Part shown: positions 43,113 through 52,135 of the stretch, one piece after another
How positions within the stretch are numbered: position 1 is the first letter of the stretch
Layout: each line of letters starts with the position of its first letter
The notes under the pieces: model-generated
Seen by the model: the letters and a program-made list of their open reading frames with translations, nothing else
What the model was told of the DNA's origin: nothing
Databases searched by the model: none
Translations under genes and position numbers: made by a program
Assembly (NCBI RefSeq): GCF_013155335.1
Contig: NZ_JABJQZ010000004.1
Coordinates: forward strand, 682,001 to 746,000
Length of the DNA stretch: 64,000 nt
Direction of reading: 5' to 3'
Source of the DNA: Nocardioides sp. zg-1230
GTDB lineage: Bacteria > Actinomycetota > Actinomycetes > Propionibacteriales > Nocardioidaceae

Positions 43113-45887
43113 TCACGCGTCCGTGGCCGGCGGGACGTAGTCGGGGTCCGCCGACGGCGCGTCGGGGTTGGCCACGGACCCGGCCTGGGCGACGTCGGAC
43201 CAGTTCTCCAGCTCTGCCATCACCTCGGCGTGCTTGTCGACGCACACCACGACGAGGTCGCCACGGTTCGCGCGGCTCATCGCGTGCCGCACCGCCTCGA
43301 TCTCTTCGAGCACGAGCTCGGCCTGCTTGCAGCGGGCGCCGTCGGCCATCGCGGCGCGTACGCCGTCCAGCACGAGCTGGGCGGTCGCGCCCCGGTCGCG
43401 GCCGCGCAGCGCCACGTCCTCACGCACGATGCACACGTCGAAGTGCTGGGCCGCGATCTGCCCGAGCTCGCGCATGTCCTGGTCGCGGCGGTCGCCGGCG
43501 GTGGCGATGATGCCGATCCGCGATGGTCGGGCGAGGTCGTGGGAGGACTCGAGCGACTCGCCGACCCGGTCCACGAAGTCGCCGAGCATCTTCATGCCGG
43601 GCGCGTTGTGGCAGTAGTCGACGATCACGTTGACGCCGTTGACCTCGACCTCGTTGAGGCGGCCGGGGGAGAGGTAGTAGTTGGTCGAGAAGGTCCGCAG
43701 GCCCTGCCGGATGTCGTGGAGCGGGGCGCCGGCCGCGAACGCGGCTGCTGCTGCGGCGAGGGCGTTCTGGACGTTCATCCGCGCCCGGCCGCTGAAGGTC
43801 GACGGCAGCAGGTGGGTCCACGCCAGCTGCATCTCGCGACGACCGTGCAGCACGACCATCATCTCTCCGCGGTCGCTCGGGTTGAGCACGATCGCCTTGC
43901 CGCCGCGACGGCAGTGCGCGTCGATCATGTCGCGCACCTCGCTGCCGGGCTCCTCCATCGAGAACCACACGACCTGGCCCGAGCACTTGCGGCGCATCTC
44001 GCGCACCAGCGGGTCGTCGGCGTTGAGGACGGCGTGGCCGTCGCGCGGCACCGCCTCGACGATCACCGCCTTGACGTCGGCGAGCTGCTCCACGGTGTCG
44101 ATGCCGCGCAGCCCGAGGTGGTCGGGCTGCACGTTGAGGACGACGGCGACGTCGTTGCGCTCGTAGCCGAGACCCTCGCGCAGGATGCCGCCGCGCGCGA
44201 CCTCGAAGACCGCGAAGTCGACGCGCGGGTTCTGCAGCACCATGCGCGCGGACCGGGGACCGGAGGCGTCGGCGCGGATGAGCAGCCGCTCGTCGATGAC
44301 GACGCCGTCGGTCGAGGTCATGCCGACCTTGCGGCCCATCCCCTTGAAGATGTGGCTGATCATCCGGCTCGTGGTCGTCTTGCCGTTGGTGCCGGTCACC
44401 GCGACGATCGGGATCCGCGACGTCGCACCGGGCGGGAACAGCATGTCGACCACCGGCTTGGCGATGAACTGCGGCTCGCCGATCGTCGGGTGTGTGTGCA
44501 TCCGGAAGCCCGGCGCCGCGTTGACCTCGCAGATCGCGCCGCCGGCCTCGCGGACCGGTTCGGTGATGTCGGGGCAGATGAAGTCGATGCCGGCGATGTC
44601 GAGGCCGACCATCCGGGCGGCCTCCTCGGCGATCTCGACGTTCTCCGGGTGCGCCTCGAAGGTGCGGTCGATGGAGATGCCGCCGGTGGACATGTTGCCG
44701 GTGAGCGCGAGCTTGACCATCTCGCCCTCGGCGGGCACCGAGTCGAGCGTGTGCCCCTGGTCGGCGAGCACCTCGATCGCGGCCTCGTCGACCTTGATCC
44801 GGGTCAGCACCTTCTCGTGGCCGACGCCGCGACGCGGGTCGGCGTTGGTCAGGTCGACCAGCGCCTGCACCGTCGACGTACCGTCACCGGTCACCGATGC
44901 CGGCACCCGCTCGGCGATCGCGACCATCCGCCCGTCGATGATCAGGCAGCGGTAGTCCTTGCCGGTCACGAACGACTCGACGATGACGTTTCCGCGGCGC
45001 GACTGGCCGTGCGCCACCGGGAACGCGGCGCGTACGTCGTCCTCGTCCTGCAGGTCGAGGCACACCCCGCGGCCGTGGTTGCCGTCGAGCGGCTTGAGCA
45101 CGACCGGGTATCCGATGCGGCGCGCGGCGGCGACGGCACCCTCCTCGGTGCGGACCGACTCCTGCTTGGGCACGGGCAGTCCGGCGGCGCCGAGCAGCTT
45201 GGTGGTGAGGTCCTTGTCGGAGGCGATGTCGACGGCGATCGACGACGTCTCGGACGTCATCGTGGCGCGGATCCGCCTGGCGTGGACGCCCTGTCCGAGC
45301 TGGACGAGGGAGTACTGGTTGAGCCGGATCCACGGGATGTCGCGGGAGACCGCCTCGTCGACGATCGCCTGCGTCGACGGCCCGAACGCCGTGCGCTCGG
45401 CGCGGCGGATGAAGTCGTCGCGCTCGGTCTCCCAGTCGAAGTCGGGGTCGCCCTCGACGAGGTGGTTGACGAGCCGGACGGCGAGGCGACCGGCGGTGAG
45501 GCCGACGTTCTCCTCGATGTAGCCGTAGATGATGTTGTAGCGACCGGGCTGGCCCTTGACCTGCCGGGTCTTGCCGCGGCGGATGTCGTGGCCGACGAGC
45601 TGCTGCAGCGCGAGCGCGACGTGCTCGGCGACGTGCCCCAGCCAGGTGCCCTCGTTGAGGCGCTCGAGGAAGCCGCCCCGACGTCCGCGCGAGCAGGAGT
45701 GCTCCCGCAGCCCGGGGAGCATCGCGACGAGGTCGTCGGTGAAGCCGGGGATCGTGTTGGTGGGGTACTGCTCGAGCGAACCCAGGTCGACCACGAGGTG
45801 GATCGACTTGTCGTAGGACCAGACGTTGGCACCGCGGTAGACCCGCGTCTCGACGATCTCCAGGTCCGGGGTGGGGCGCTCGCTCAT
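43113..45887 (-). CDS. cphA: Cyanophycin synthetase
   Basis: Makes multi-L-arginyl-poly-L-aspartate, an insoluble nitrogen/carbon reserve, from Asp, Arg and ATP. 924 residues in three parts: the N domain (1-160; VETRVYRGANVWSYDKSIHL, HVAEHVALALQQLVG), the ATP-grasp domain (about 220-480; YPVVLKPLDGNHGRGVCLDL, VTGDGTSTVQALVDLTNADP, IDFICPDI, EVNAAPGFRMH) that adds Asp, and the Mur-like domain (P-loop AVTGTNGKTTTSR near 497; PDHLGLRGIDTVEQLADVKA) that adds Arg. All motifs are intact. It shares one base with cphB (TGATG) and is followed by a cupin gene. Confidence 0.95.
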   Translation of the reverse strand: MSERPTPDLEIVETRVYRGANVWSYDKSIHLVVDLGSLEQYPTNTIPGFTDDLVAMLPGLREHSCSRGRRGGFLERLNEGTWLGHVAEHVALALQQLVGHDIRRGKTRQVKGQPGRYNIIYGYIEENVGLTAGRLAVRLVNHLVEGDPDFDWETERDDFIRRAERTAFGPSTQAIVDEAVSRDIPWIRLNQYSLVQLGQGVHARRIRATMTSETSSIAVDIASDKDLTTKLLGAAGLPVPKQESVRTEEGAVAAARRIGYPVVLKPLDGNHGRGVCLDLQDEDDVRAAFPVAHGQSRRGNVIVESFVTGKDYRCLIIDGRMVAIAERVPASVTGDGTSTVQALVDLTNADPRRGVGHEKVLTRIKVDEAAIEVLADQGHTLDSVPAEGEMVKLALTGNMSTGGISIDRTFEAHPENVEIAEEAARMVGLDIAGIDFICPDITEPVREAGGAICEVNAAPGFRMHTHPTIGEPQFIAKPVVDMLFPPGATSRIPIVAVTGTNGKTTTSRMISHIFKGMGRKVGMTSTDGVVIDERLLIRADASGPRSARMVLQNPRVDFAVFEVARGGILREGLGYERNDVAVVLNVQPDHLGLRGIDTVEQLADVKAVIVEAVPRDGHAVLNADDPLVREMRRKCSGQVVWFSMEEPGSEVRDMIDAHCRRGGKAIVLNPSDRGEMMVVLHGRREMQLAWTHLLPSTFSGRARMNVQNALAAAAAAFAAGAPLHDIRQGLRTFSTNYYLSPGRLNEVEVNGVNVIVDYCHNAPGMKMLGDFVDRVGESLESSHDLARPSRIGIIATAGDRRDQDMRELGQIAAQHFDVCIVREDVALRGRDRGATAQLVLDGVRAAMADGARCKQAELVLEEIEAVRHAMSRANRGDLVVVCVDKHAEVMAELENWSDVAQAGSVANPDAPSADPDYVPPATDA

Positions 45888-46864
45888 CAATCGTCTCCCT
45901 GGTTCGGGTCGGGGGTCTGGGGGGCCGGGCCGCGGCGCAGCTTGAGGCGTCGGCGGATCGCGGCGGGGGTCGCGTCGGCGGCGGCGATGTCGCGGGCCAG
46001 CTGGCGCAGGTCGCGGCTGGCCTCGGCGAGCTCGGCGGCGTCCTCCTGCTGGATCGCCGGTTCCTGGGTGACGAGGGCCCGCGTGGTGAGGTTGAAGACG
46101 GTGCCCTCGGGCAGCGTGTGGAACACCACCCCGCTCGCGAGCAGGGGTGAGGACCGGGTCGCCTCGTAGGCGTTGGAGACCATGCGCGTGCCGTCGAAGA
46201 TCGTGACCGCACCCTTGCCGAGCACCCGCATCACGAGCTCGCCGGCCACGTCCTCGACCAGGCCGCACGTGTCCTCGTCGACGCCGATGCCGAGCAGCTG
46301 CGGGCTCTGCGCGACGATCATCAGCAGGCGGCCGTAGCGGTTGCGCTGGTCGAAGTGCTGGTCGATCACCGCCCTGCCGACCAGGCCGAGCCCGCCTGCC
46401 ACCTGCGTCATCCGCTGCTTGGGGGTGGCCCCACCGACGCCGAAGGCGACCATGTGGGACGACTGGATGCTCGCACCGGCCGACGTGCCGGCGACGACCG
46501 CGCCGCGCTCGTGGGCGCGCAGGATCGCGTCCCCCACCGGCGTGCCGCACACGATGGAGGAGAGCTTGAGCTGGTTGCCGCCGGTCATGAAGATGCCGGT
46601 GGCCTCGTCGAGCGCCTTCACCAGCACCGGGTCGTGGGCCTGCTCGCGCGACTCCGGACGTACGGCGTCCACGCTGGCCGCGCCGAACTTGCTGAACAGG
46701 GCGTCGTAGACGTCCACCACCTCGCGTCCGAGCGAGGAGGCGGTCGGGATGACGGCGATGTGCGCGTCCCGGCCGCCGCTCAGGGCGACGAAGTGCTTGA
46801 GGATGGTGGGCTTGCGCACCTTGTCCTCGGCACCCCCGATGATCATGAGTGGTCCCCTGGGCAT
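45887..46864 (-). CDS. cphB: Cyanophycinase
   Basis: Serine exopeptidase that cuts cyanophycin into beta-Asp-Arg dipeptides. 325 residues. The nucleophile is Ser128 in VAGTSAGASI; IFMTGGNQLKLSSIV and the QHFDQRNRYGRLL segment belong to the active site. A C-terminal tail of about 50 residues (AELAEASRDLRQLARDI, then RRRLKLRRG) goes beyond the usual CphB end and may be a short coiled coil. First gene of the cphB-cphA-cupin operon. The start lies seven bases after TAGCCT. No isoaspartyl dipeptidase gene is in the window. Confidence 0.94.
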   Translation of the reverse strand: MPRGPLMIIGGAEDKVRKPTILKHFVALSGGRDAHIAVIPTASSLGREVVDVYDALFSKFGAASVDAVRPESREQAHDPVLVKALDEATGIFMTGGNQLKLSSIVCGTPVGDAILRAHERGAVVAGTSAGASIQSSHMVAFGVGGATPKQRMTQVAGGLGLVGRAVIDQHFDQRNRYGRLLMIVAQSPQLLGIGVDEDTCGLVEDVAGELVMRVLGKGAVTIFDGTRMVSNAYEATRSSPLLASGVVFHTLPEGTVFNLTTRALVTQEPAIQQEDAAELAEASRDLRQLARDIAAADATPAAIRRRLKLRRGPAPQTPDPNQGDD

Positions 46865-46871
46865 GACAGGC

Positions 46872-46877
46872 AGGCTA
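46872..46877 (-). promoter_or_regulatory. Leaderless -10 for cphB-cphA-cupin
   Basis: TAGCCT on the minus strand, seven bases before the ATG at 46864. Its CTAG core is shared with a possible plus-strand -10 (TAGCGG) for the phosphatase gene at 46898. Confidence 0.55.
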
Positions 46878-46897
46878 GCGGCTGGAAGGGTGAGGGA

Positions 46898-47443
46898 ATG
46901 CAGGAGTCAGTGAGGGAGGCGTCCGGCGCGGGTCTGCGCAGGCTCGTGGTGATGCGTCATTCGAAGGCCGAGCACAGCGCGAGCACCGACCACGCGCGCG
47001 CGCTGGCCGAGCGCGGCCTGGGCGACGCCGAGGCTGCCGGCCGCTGGATGCGCGACCAGGGCATCGAGCCCGACGTCGCGCTCGTCTCCGACGCCGTCCG
47101 CACGCAGCAGACGTGGGAGCAGGTCGCCGCCGGCGCCGGGTGGGAGGAGGGCCTCGTCGTGCTCTCCGACGCGCTGTACGCCGCCGGCACCGACTCGGCG
47201 TTCGACCTGGTCCGGGACACCGCGCCCGAGGTCCGCACCCTGGTCGTCATCGGCCACAACCCGACCGTCGGCTCGCTCGCCGAGCTCGTCGACGACGGCG
47301 AGGGCGACACCGAGGCGACGACCACCATGCTGACGCGCGGCTTCCCGACCTCTGCCGTCGCGGTGTTCAGCGTCGACGGCGACTGGGCTGACCTCGGCCC
47401 CGGTTCCGCGCGCCTCGAGGCCTTCCACGTCGGGGCTGCGTGA
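46898..47443 (+). CDS. Histidine phosphatase family protein (SixA-like)
   Basis: 181 residues. The phosphohistidine motif is LVVMRHSKAEHS near 17; ALAERGLGDAEAAGRWM, then LVSDAVRTQQTWEQV and the second His in LVVIGHNPTVGSLAEL complete the active site. The short size matches SixA, a phosphohistidine phosphatase. The ATG has AGGGTGAGGG upstream. Coupled by GTGA to a PrmC-like gene. The target is unknown. Confidence 0.88.
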   Translation: MQESVREASGAGLRRLVVMRHSKAEHSASTDHARALAERGLGDAEAAGRWMRDQGIEPDVALVSDAVRTQQTWEQVAAGAGWEEGLVVLSDALYAAGTDSAFDLVRDTAPEVRTLVVIGHNPTVGSLAELVDDGEGDTEATTTMLTRGFPTSAVAVFSVDGDWADLGPGSARLEAFHVGAA

Positions 47444-48231
47444 GCGATCCGCACGTCGCGGCGCGGCTCCGCGCCGCCGGCTGCGTGTGGGCCGAGGACG
47501 AGGCGGCCCTGCTGGAGCAGGCGGCGTCGTCCGCCGACGACCTCGAGCGCCTCGTCGTACGCCGCGTCGCCGGCGAGCCGCTGGAGACGGTGCTGGGCTG
47601 GGTGGAGTTCCTCGGTCGGCGGCTGGTGGTCGCGCCAGGGGTGTTCGTGCCGCGGCGGCGGACCGAGCTGCTCGCGCGGCTGACGGTCGACCGCGCGGGT
47701 CGGGCGCCCGGGCGTCCGGTGGTGGTCGAGATGTGCTGCGGGGTCGCGCCCGTCGCCGCCGCCCTCGAGGCCACGCGCGCCGAGGTGCACGCGTGCGACG
47801 TGAGCGCGACGGCGCTCGACTGCGCCCGGTCCAACGCCCCGTCCGCGACGCTCCACCACGGTGACCTGTACGACGCGCTGCCGGCCCGCCTCGCCGGGCG
47901 CGTGGCGGTGCTGGCCGCCAACGCCCCCTACGTCCCCTCCGACCGCGTCGCCGACATGCCACCAGAGGCGCGCGACCACGAGCCACGCGTCGCCCTCGAC
48001 GGCGGCGCCGACGGCGTGGACCTGCACCGGCTCCTCGCCGCGGACGCCGTCCGCTGGCTGGCGCCCGGGGGAGTGCTGCTCGTCGAGACGAGTCGCGAGC
48101 AGGCCGGGCTGACGACCAGTGCGATGGCGGCGGCCGGGCTGGTGACGGCCGTCGAGACCGACGACGACATCGGCGGCTGCGTCGCGGTCGGCGTACGCCT
48201 CCCTCGTCCAGCTGACGGCGTCAGCCGATGA
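47440..48231 (+). CDS. PrmC/HemK-like methyltransferase
   Basis: 263 residues. The N-terminal helical part and EFLGRRLVVAPGVFVPRRRT resemble PrmC, which methylates the Gln of release factors. Motif I is VVEMCCGVAPVAAAL, and the catalytic NPPY is NAPY here (LAANAPYVPSD), followed by ARDHEPRVALDGGADGVDLH. An actinobacterial PrmC paralogue group has this change, so the substrate may not be a release factor. GTG start in the stop of the phosphatase gene. Its 3' end overlaps serB by 11 bases. Confidence 0.85.
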   Translation: MSDPHVAARLRAAGCVWAEDEAALLEQAASSADDLERLVVRRVAGEPLETVLGWVEFLGRRLVVAPGVFVPRRRTELLARLTVDRAGRAPGRPVVVEMCCGVAPVAAALEATRAEVHACDVSATALDCARSNAPSATLHHGDLYDALPARLAGRVAVLAANAPYVPSDRVADMPPEARDHEPRVALDGGADGVDLHRLLAADAVRWLAPGGVLLVETSREQAGLTTSAMAAAGLVTAVETDDDIGGCVAVGVRLPRPADGVSR

Positions 48232-49438
48232 GCGGCGGCGCGGGCGTCGTGATGCCGACGGCCGCGTCCGCCTCCTCGATCTGCTCGCGCGAGATGCCGA
48301 GCAGGTAGAGGATCGCGTCGAGGTAGGGGACGTTGACGGCCGTGTCGGCGGCGTCGCGGACCATCGGCTTGGCGTTGTAGGCGATGCCGAGACCGGCGGC
48401 GTTGAGCATGTCGAGGTCGTTGGCCCCGTCACCGATGGCGATCACCGCGTCCAGCGGTACGCCGACCTCCGTGGCGAACTCGCGCAGCGCGGCCGCCTTG
48501 CCTGCCCGGTCGACGACGTCGCCCACGATGCGGCCGGTGAGCCGGCCGTCGACGACCTCGAGCTCGTTGGCGCGGGCGAAGTGGATGCCGAGGTCGGCGG
48601 CGAGCCGGTCGGTGATCTGGGTGAAGCCGCCGGAGACGATCGCGAACCGGTACCCCAGGCGGCGCAACGTGCGCACCATCGTGCGGGCGCCGGGCGCGAG
48701 CACGATCGAGTCGTAGACCTCGTCGAGCGCCGACTCCGGCACGCCCTCCAGCAGGGCGACGCGTTCGCGGAGCGACGCCTCGAAGTCCAGCTCGCCCCGC
48801 ATCGCCGCCTCGGTGACCCGCGCGACCTCCGCCTCCTGGCCCGCGTGCGCGGCGAGCATCTCGATGACCTCGCCCTGGATGAGGGTGGAGTCGACGTCCA
48901 TGACGATCAGCCGGATGCCGCGGCGGTGCAGGGAGTCGCGCTGCACGGCGAGGTCGATGCCCTGCCTGACGGCCTCGACCGCCAGGAGCGGGCGGAGCGT
49001 GTCGGCCGGCGCGCCCGAGACGTGCAGCTCGATCGCCGTCACCGGGTAGCGCGCCATCCGCTCGATCTTGTCGATGTTGGCGCCCGAGTCGGCGATGCGG
49101 CCGGCGATCGCGGCCATCGCCGAGGCCTTCAGAGGACTGCCGATGATCGTGATGTGCGAACGCTCGCCGGGGCGGCTGCGGTTGTCACCGGCGCCGCGGT
49201 CCACCTCGACGCTCATGTCGAGGTCGGTGGCGGTGCGCTCGATGACGTCGCGCAGCTTCTTCCAGTCCCGCGGCGCCGTGACGAGGATGCCGAGCACCAA
49301 CCGCCGCCGCAGCACGATCTGCTCGATGTCGATCACCTCGACACCGGCGGCCGACAGCGCGGCGAAGATCGCTGAGGTGACGCCAGGGCGGTCCTTGCCC
49401 GTGAGGGTGACCAGGAGGGTCTTCGGCTCGTCTTCCAT
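48221..49438 (-). CDS. serB: Phosphoserine phosphatase SerB (SerB2-type)
   Basis: Last step of serine synthesis. 405 residues: two ACT domains (about 5-80 and 92-165; LLVTLTGKDRPGVTSAIFAA opens the first) and a HAD phosphatase. The nucleophile and acid are Asp181 and Asp183 in VMDVDSTLIQGEVIEMLA; FAIVSGGFTQ and IAIGDGANDLDML are the other HAD motifs. The double-ACT form is that of mycobacterial SerB2 and suggests allosteric control by amino acids. The start lies eight bases after TAGCCT. Confidence 0.94.
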   Translation of the reverse strand: MEDEPKTLLVTLTGKDRPGVTSAIFAALSAAGVEVIDIEQIVLRRRLVLGILVTAPRDWKKLRDVIERTATDLDMSVEVDRGAGDNRSRPGERSHITIIGSPLKASAMAAIAGRIADSGANIDKIERMARYPVTAIELHVSGAPADTLRPLLAVEAVRQGIDLAVQRDSLHRRGIRLIVMDVDSTLIQGEVIEMLAAHAGQEAEVARVTEAAMRGELDFEASLRERVALLEGVPESALDEVYDSIVLAPGARTMVRTLRRLGYRFAIVSGGFTQITDRLAADLGIHFARANELEVVDGRLTGRIVGDVVDRAGKAAALREFATEVGVPLDAVIAIGDGANDLDMLNAAGLGIAYNAKPMVRDAADTAVNVPYLDAILYLLGISREQIEEADAAVGITTPAPPLIG

Positions 49439-49446
49439 CGCGTCGA

Positions 49447-49452
49447 AGGCTA
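49447..49452 (-). promoter_or_regulatory. Leaderless -10 for serB
   Basis: TAGCCT on the minus strand, eight bases before the ATG at 49438. Confidence 0.5.
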
Positions 49453-49544
49453 GCGTGGTGCTGGCGACCAGCGGCCCCCGTGCCCTACGTTCGGGACGCT
49501 GGCGGTCCGGCTCAGGGAACCGCCCACGACCACGGGGGTAATCC

Positions 49545-49979
49545 ATGGACTTCATGACGGCTGTCCGCACGTGCTTGTCGAAGTACGTCGGCTTCTCGGG
49601 CCGCGCGCGGCGCTCCGAGTACTGGTACTTCGCACTGTTCACGTTCCTGGTGAGCGTGGTGTCCACGATCCTCGACGTCGTCCTCGGCACCGACTACGAG
49701 GGCGCGGCCAGCGGTGGTCTCATCAACACCGTCGCCAGCCTGGCGCTCTTCCTGCCCAGCCTCGCCGTCGGCGTGCGCCGGCTGCACGACACCGACCGCA
49801 GCGGCTGGTGGATCCTCATCGGCCTCATCCCGATCATCGGCTGGATCCTGCTCATCGTGTGGTACTGCACCGATTCCAAGCCCGACAACCAGTACGGCCC
49901 CAACCCCAAGACGGGCCCGAGCGGCTACGCCGGCGACTACCCGCCGCCGGCCTACGGCAGCGGCCAGTACGGCGGCTGA
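49545..49979 (+). CDS. DUF805 membrane protein
   Basis: 144 residues. Three to four hydrophobic segments, the conserved start YVGFSGRARRSEYWYFALF, and GVRRLHDTDRSGWWIL in the middle are the DUF805 signature. The Pro/Gly/Tyr-rich tail NPKTGPSGYAGDYPPP is a typical cytoplasmic end. Function unknown. GGGGGTAATCC precedes the ATG. Confidence 0.88.
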   Translation: MDFMTAVRTCLSKYVGFSGRARRSEYWYFALFTFLVSVVSTILDVVLGTDYEGAASGGLINTVASLALFLPSLAVGVRRLHDTDRSGWWILIGLIPIIGWILLIVWYCTDSKPDNQYGPNPKTGPSGYAGDYPPPAYGSGQYGG

Positions 49980-49992
49980 CGCCGGGAGTCCC

Positions 49993-50703
49993 TCAGCGGT
50001 CCGGCCACACCTCGGGGGAGCAGGCCGCCACGATCGCGCGCCGGGCCGCCCGGCCCAGCGGCTGGAGCAGGTCGCGGCGGCGCTCCACCTCGTACGACGA
50101 CAGTGCCCCGCCGTCGTCCACGAGGGCGAGGTCGACGATGGCCCACGCCTGCAGGCCGCGCGCGGCGAGGTCGACGCACCGCGGCGGGGTGCCGAGCGGT
50201 GCGTCGACGGAGGGACGGTGGTGCAGGTTCATCAGGGCGTCGGCGGCCTCCGGTCGCCACCTCGCCACGTCGAGGTCGGCGAGGTCGCCGGCGGCGCCCA
50301 GGAGCGCGGCGCGCAGGACGCGGTCGGCCTCCCCGACGTCCGGGAGCTGGCGCCGCGAGGCCTCGAAGGGCCGCCACTGCACCGTCTCGCCCTGCTCCTG
50401 CGGCACCAGGCCGAGGTCGCCCACCACGACGGCCTGCCCGGCCTCGAGGGCGGCGGTGTTGAAGTCGCGCGGGCCGCCCAGGCCCAGGGGGTCGCCGTCG
50501 ACCGGCAATGCCAGTCCGGCGTACGACGCCCCGGTGCCCCGCGCGTGCGTCAGCAGGTCGAGCGCCGAGCCGCCGTCCAGCAGGTGGGTGTCGTCGGCCA
50601 GCGCGTCGAGCACGTGGTCGGTCTGCTCGTGACCGCGCAGCCACGCGGTGAACCACCAGGCGAGGGTCGCCGAGTGGGGGAGGGCGAGGGGCGTGCGCGA
50701 CAT
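49993..50703 (-). CDS. Conserved actinobacterial protein of unknown function
   Basis: 236 residues, soluble, with an Ala/Leu-rich helical sequence: HSATLAWWFTAWLRGHEQTD at the start, later LPVDGDPLGLGGPRDFNTAA. No catalytic motif is recognised. The ATG lies seven bases after TAACCT, which rejects a longer frame running upstream to 51063 (shadow of the ABC gene). Divergent from the ABC ATPase gene. Confidence 0.7.
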   Translation of the reverse strand: MSRTPLALPHSATLAWWFTAWLRGHEQTDHVLDALADDTHLLDGGSALDLLTHARGTGASYAGLALPVDGDPLGLGGPRDFNTAALEAGQAVVVGDLGLVPQEQGETVQWRPFEASRRQLPDVGEADRVLRAALLGAAGDLADLDVARWRPEAADALMNLHHRPSVDAPLGTPPRCVDLAARGLQAWAIVDLALVDDGGALSSYEVERRRDLLQPLGRAARRAIVAACSPEVWPDR

Positions 50704-50710
50704 CGCGGTG

Positions 50711-50716
50711 AGGTTA
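50711..50716 (-). promoter_or_regulatory. Leaderless -10 for the gene at 49993-50703
   Basis: TAACCT on the minus strand, seven bases before the ATG at 50703. Confidence 0.55.
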
Positions 50717-50758
50717 CCCGCCCCGCAGTGTCGCTGAAGGATGGGCGGACCTGCTGGA

Positions 50759-50764
50759 TAGGGT
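50759..50764 (+). promoter_or_regulatory. Leaderless -10 for ABC ATPase
   Basis: TAGGGT, six bases before the ATG at 50771. Confidence 0.55.
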
Positions 50765-50770
50765 GACGCC

Positions 50771-51577
50771 ATGGTCGCCGTCATCGAGCTCGCAGGGGTC
50801 ACGGTGCGCAGGGGCCAGTCGTTGCTGCTCGACGACGTCGACTGGCTGGTCGAGGACGACGAGCGCTGGGTGGTCCTCGGACCCAACGGCGCCGGCAAGA
50901 CGACCCTGCTGCAGGTCGCGGCCGCGCAGCTGCACCCGACGTCGGGAGTCGCCGGCATCCTCGACGAGGTCCTCGGCACCACCGACGTCTTCGAGCTGCG
51001 CCCGCGCATCGGCCTCACCAGCGCCGCGCTCGCCGACCGCATCCCGCGCTCCGAGCTGGTCAAGGACGTGGTGGTCTCGGCGTCCTACGGCGTGCTGGGT
51101 CGCTGGCGCGAGGAGTACGCCGACCTCGACCACGACCGGGCCGCCAGCCTCCTGGCCGAGGTCGGGGCCGACCACCTCGCGGAGCGCACCTTCGGCACCC
51201 TCAGCGAGGGCGAGCGCAAACGGGTCCAGGTCGCGCGGGCCCTGATGACCGACCCCGAGCTGCTGCTGCTCGACGAGCCGGCCGCGGGCCTCGACCTCGG
51301 GGGCCGCGAGGACCTGGTCGCGACGTTGTCCCAGGTGGCCCTCGACCCCGACTCGCCTGCGACGGTCCTGGTCTCCCACCACGTCGAGGAGATCCCGCCC
51401 GGCTTCACCCACGCCCTGCTGCTGCGCGAGGGACGGGTCGTGGACTCCGGACCCGTCGAGGACGTCGTCACCGCCGAGTCGCTGTCGGAGACGTTCGGGG
51501 TGCCCCTGGTGGTGACCCGCGCCGACGACCGCTACGCAGCGCGCCGACGGCCCGCCCAGCGCGTCGCTCCCGCCTGA
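50771..51577 (+). CDS. ABC transporter-type ATPase without a permease gene nearby
   Basis: 268 residues. Walker A is GPNGAGKTTLL near 40, the signature LSEGERKRVQVARAL near 145, Walker B LLLLDEPAAGLD near 165, the switch LVSHHVEEIPPGFTHALLL. The last part matches the ModF/YlmA-like group, ATPases often found alone. No permease neighbour. 29 bases before the NfeD gene, which has its own promoter. Confidence 0.88.
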   Translation: MVAVIELAGVTVRRGQSLLLDDVDWLVEDDERWVVLGPNGAGKTTLLQVAAAQLHPTSGVAGILDEVLGTTDVFELRPRIGLTSAALADRIPRSELVKDVVVSASYGVLGRWREEYADLDHDRAASLLAEVGADHLAERTFGTLSEGERKRVQVARALMTDPELLLLDEPAAGLDLGGREDLVATLSQVALDPDSPATVLVSHHVEEIPPGFTHALLLREGRVVDSGPVEDVVTAESLSETFGVPLVVTRADDRYAARRRPAQRVAPA

Positions 51578-51594
51578 CGTCACGACGTACTGGA

Positions 51595-51600
51595 TAGGCT
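51595..51600 (+). promoter_or_regulatory. Leaderless -10 for NfeD-SPFH-TauE cluster
   Basis: TAGGCT, six bases before the ATG at 51607. Confidence 0.55.
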
Positions 51601-51606
51601 CGGGCC

Positions 51607-52068
51607 ATGGACTGGATCCGCGACCACCTGTGGGAGACCTGGCTCGGGGTCTCGATCGTGCTGGGTGTCGCCGAGATGTTCAGCCTCGACCTGATCTTCG
51701 CGATGCTCGCCGCCGGCGCGGTGATCGGCACGGTCGCCGCCATTCTCGGACTGCCGGTCGTCGTCCAGGTCCTCGCGGCGCTCGCCGCCTCGATCGCGAT
51801 GCTGGCCTTCGTCCGCCCGGCCTTCGTCAAGCGGCTCCACAGCGGTCCCGAGCTCGCGCTCGGCCACGGCAAGCTGGTCGGCACGCGCGGGCTGGTGACC
51901 GAGGAGATCACCGGCCTCGCCCCCGGTCGGATCAGGGCGGGCGGCGAGATCTGGACGGCGCTGCCCTACGACGAGCACCTCAAGATCGGTCCGGGCGAGA
52001 CCGTGGAGATCCTCCAGATCAAGGGCGCCACCGCCTACGTCCACCCGGTCGGCACGCTCGAGCCCTGA
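51607..52068 (+). CDS. NfeD family membrane protein
   Basis: 153 residues. Two or three membrane helices (about 12-75; LGVSIVLGVAEMFSLDLIFA first) and a C-terminal OB-like domain with GTRGLVTEEITGLAPGRIRA and GETVEILQIKGATAYVHP. Short NfeD proteins work with an SPFH protein, the next gene, in membrane microdomains. Confidence 0.9.
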   Translation: MDWIRDHLWETWLGVSIVLGVAEMFSLDLIFAMLAAGAVIGTVAAILGLPVVVQVLAALAASIAMLAFVRPAFVKRLHSGPELALGHGKLVGTRGLVTEEITGLAPGRIRAGGEIWTALPYDEHLKIGPGETVEILQIKGATAYVHPVGTLEP

Positions 52069-52135
52069 CCTCGGTCGGGCCCACGACCACACGAGACCCG
52101 TACCACTCGCACACACCAAGATCGGGGGAGATCCA

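Noticed and set aside
43230-46169. 979-codon open frame on the plus strand across cphA and cphB
   Set aside because: It mirrors the codon structure of cphA/cphB, is full of Val, Asp, Arg and Gly without any motif, and has no promoter or ribosome-binding site.
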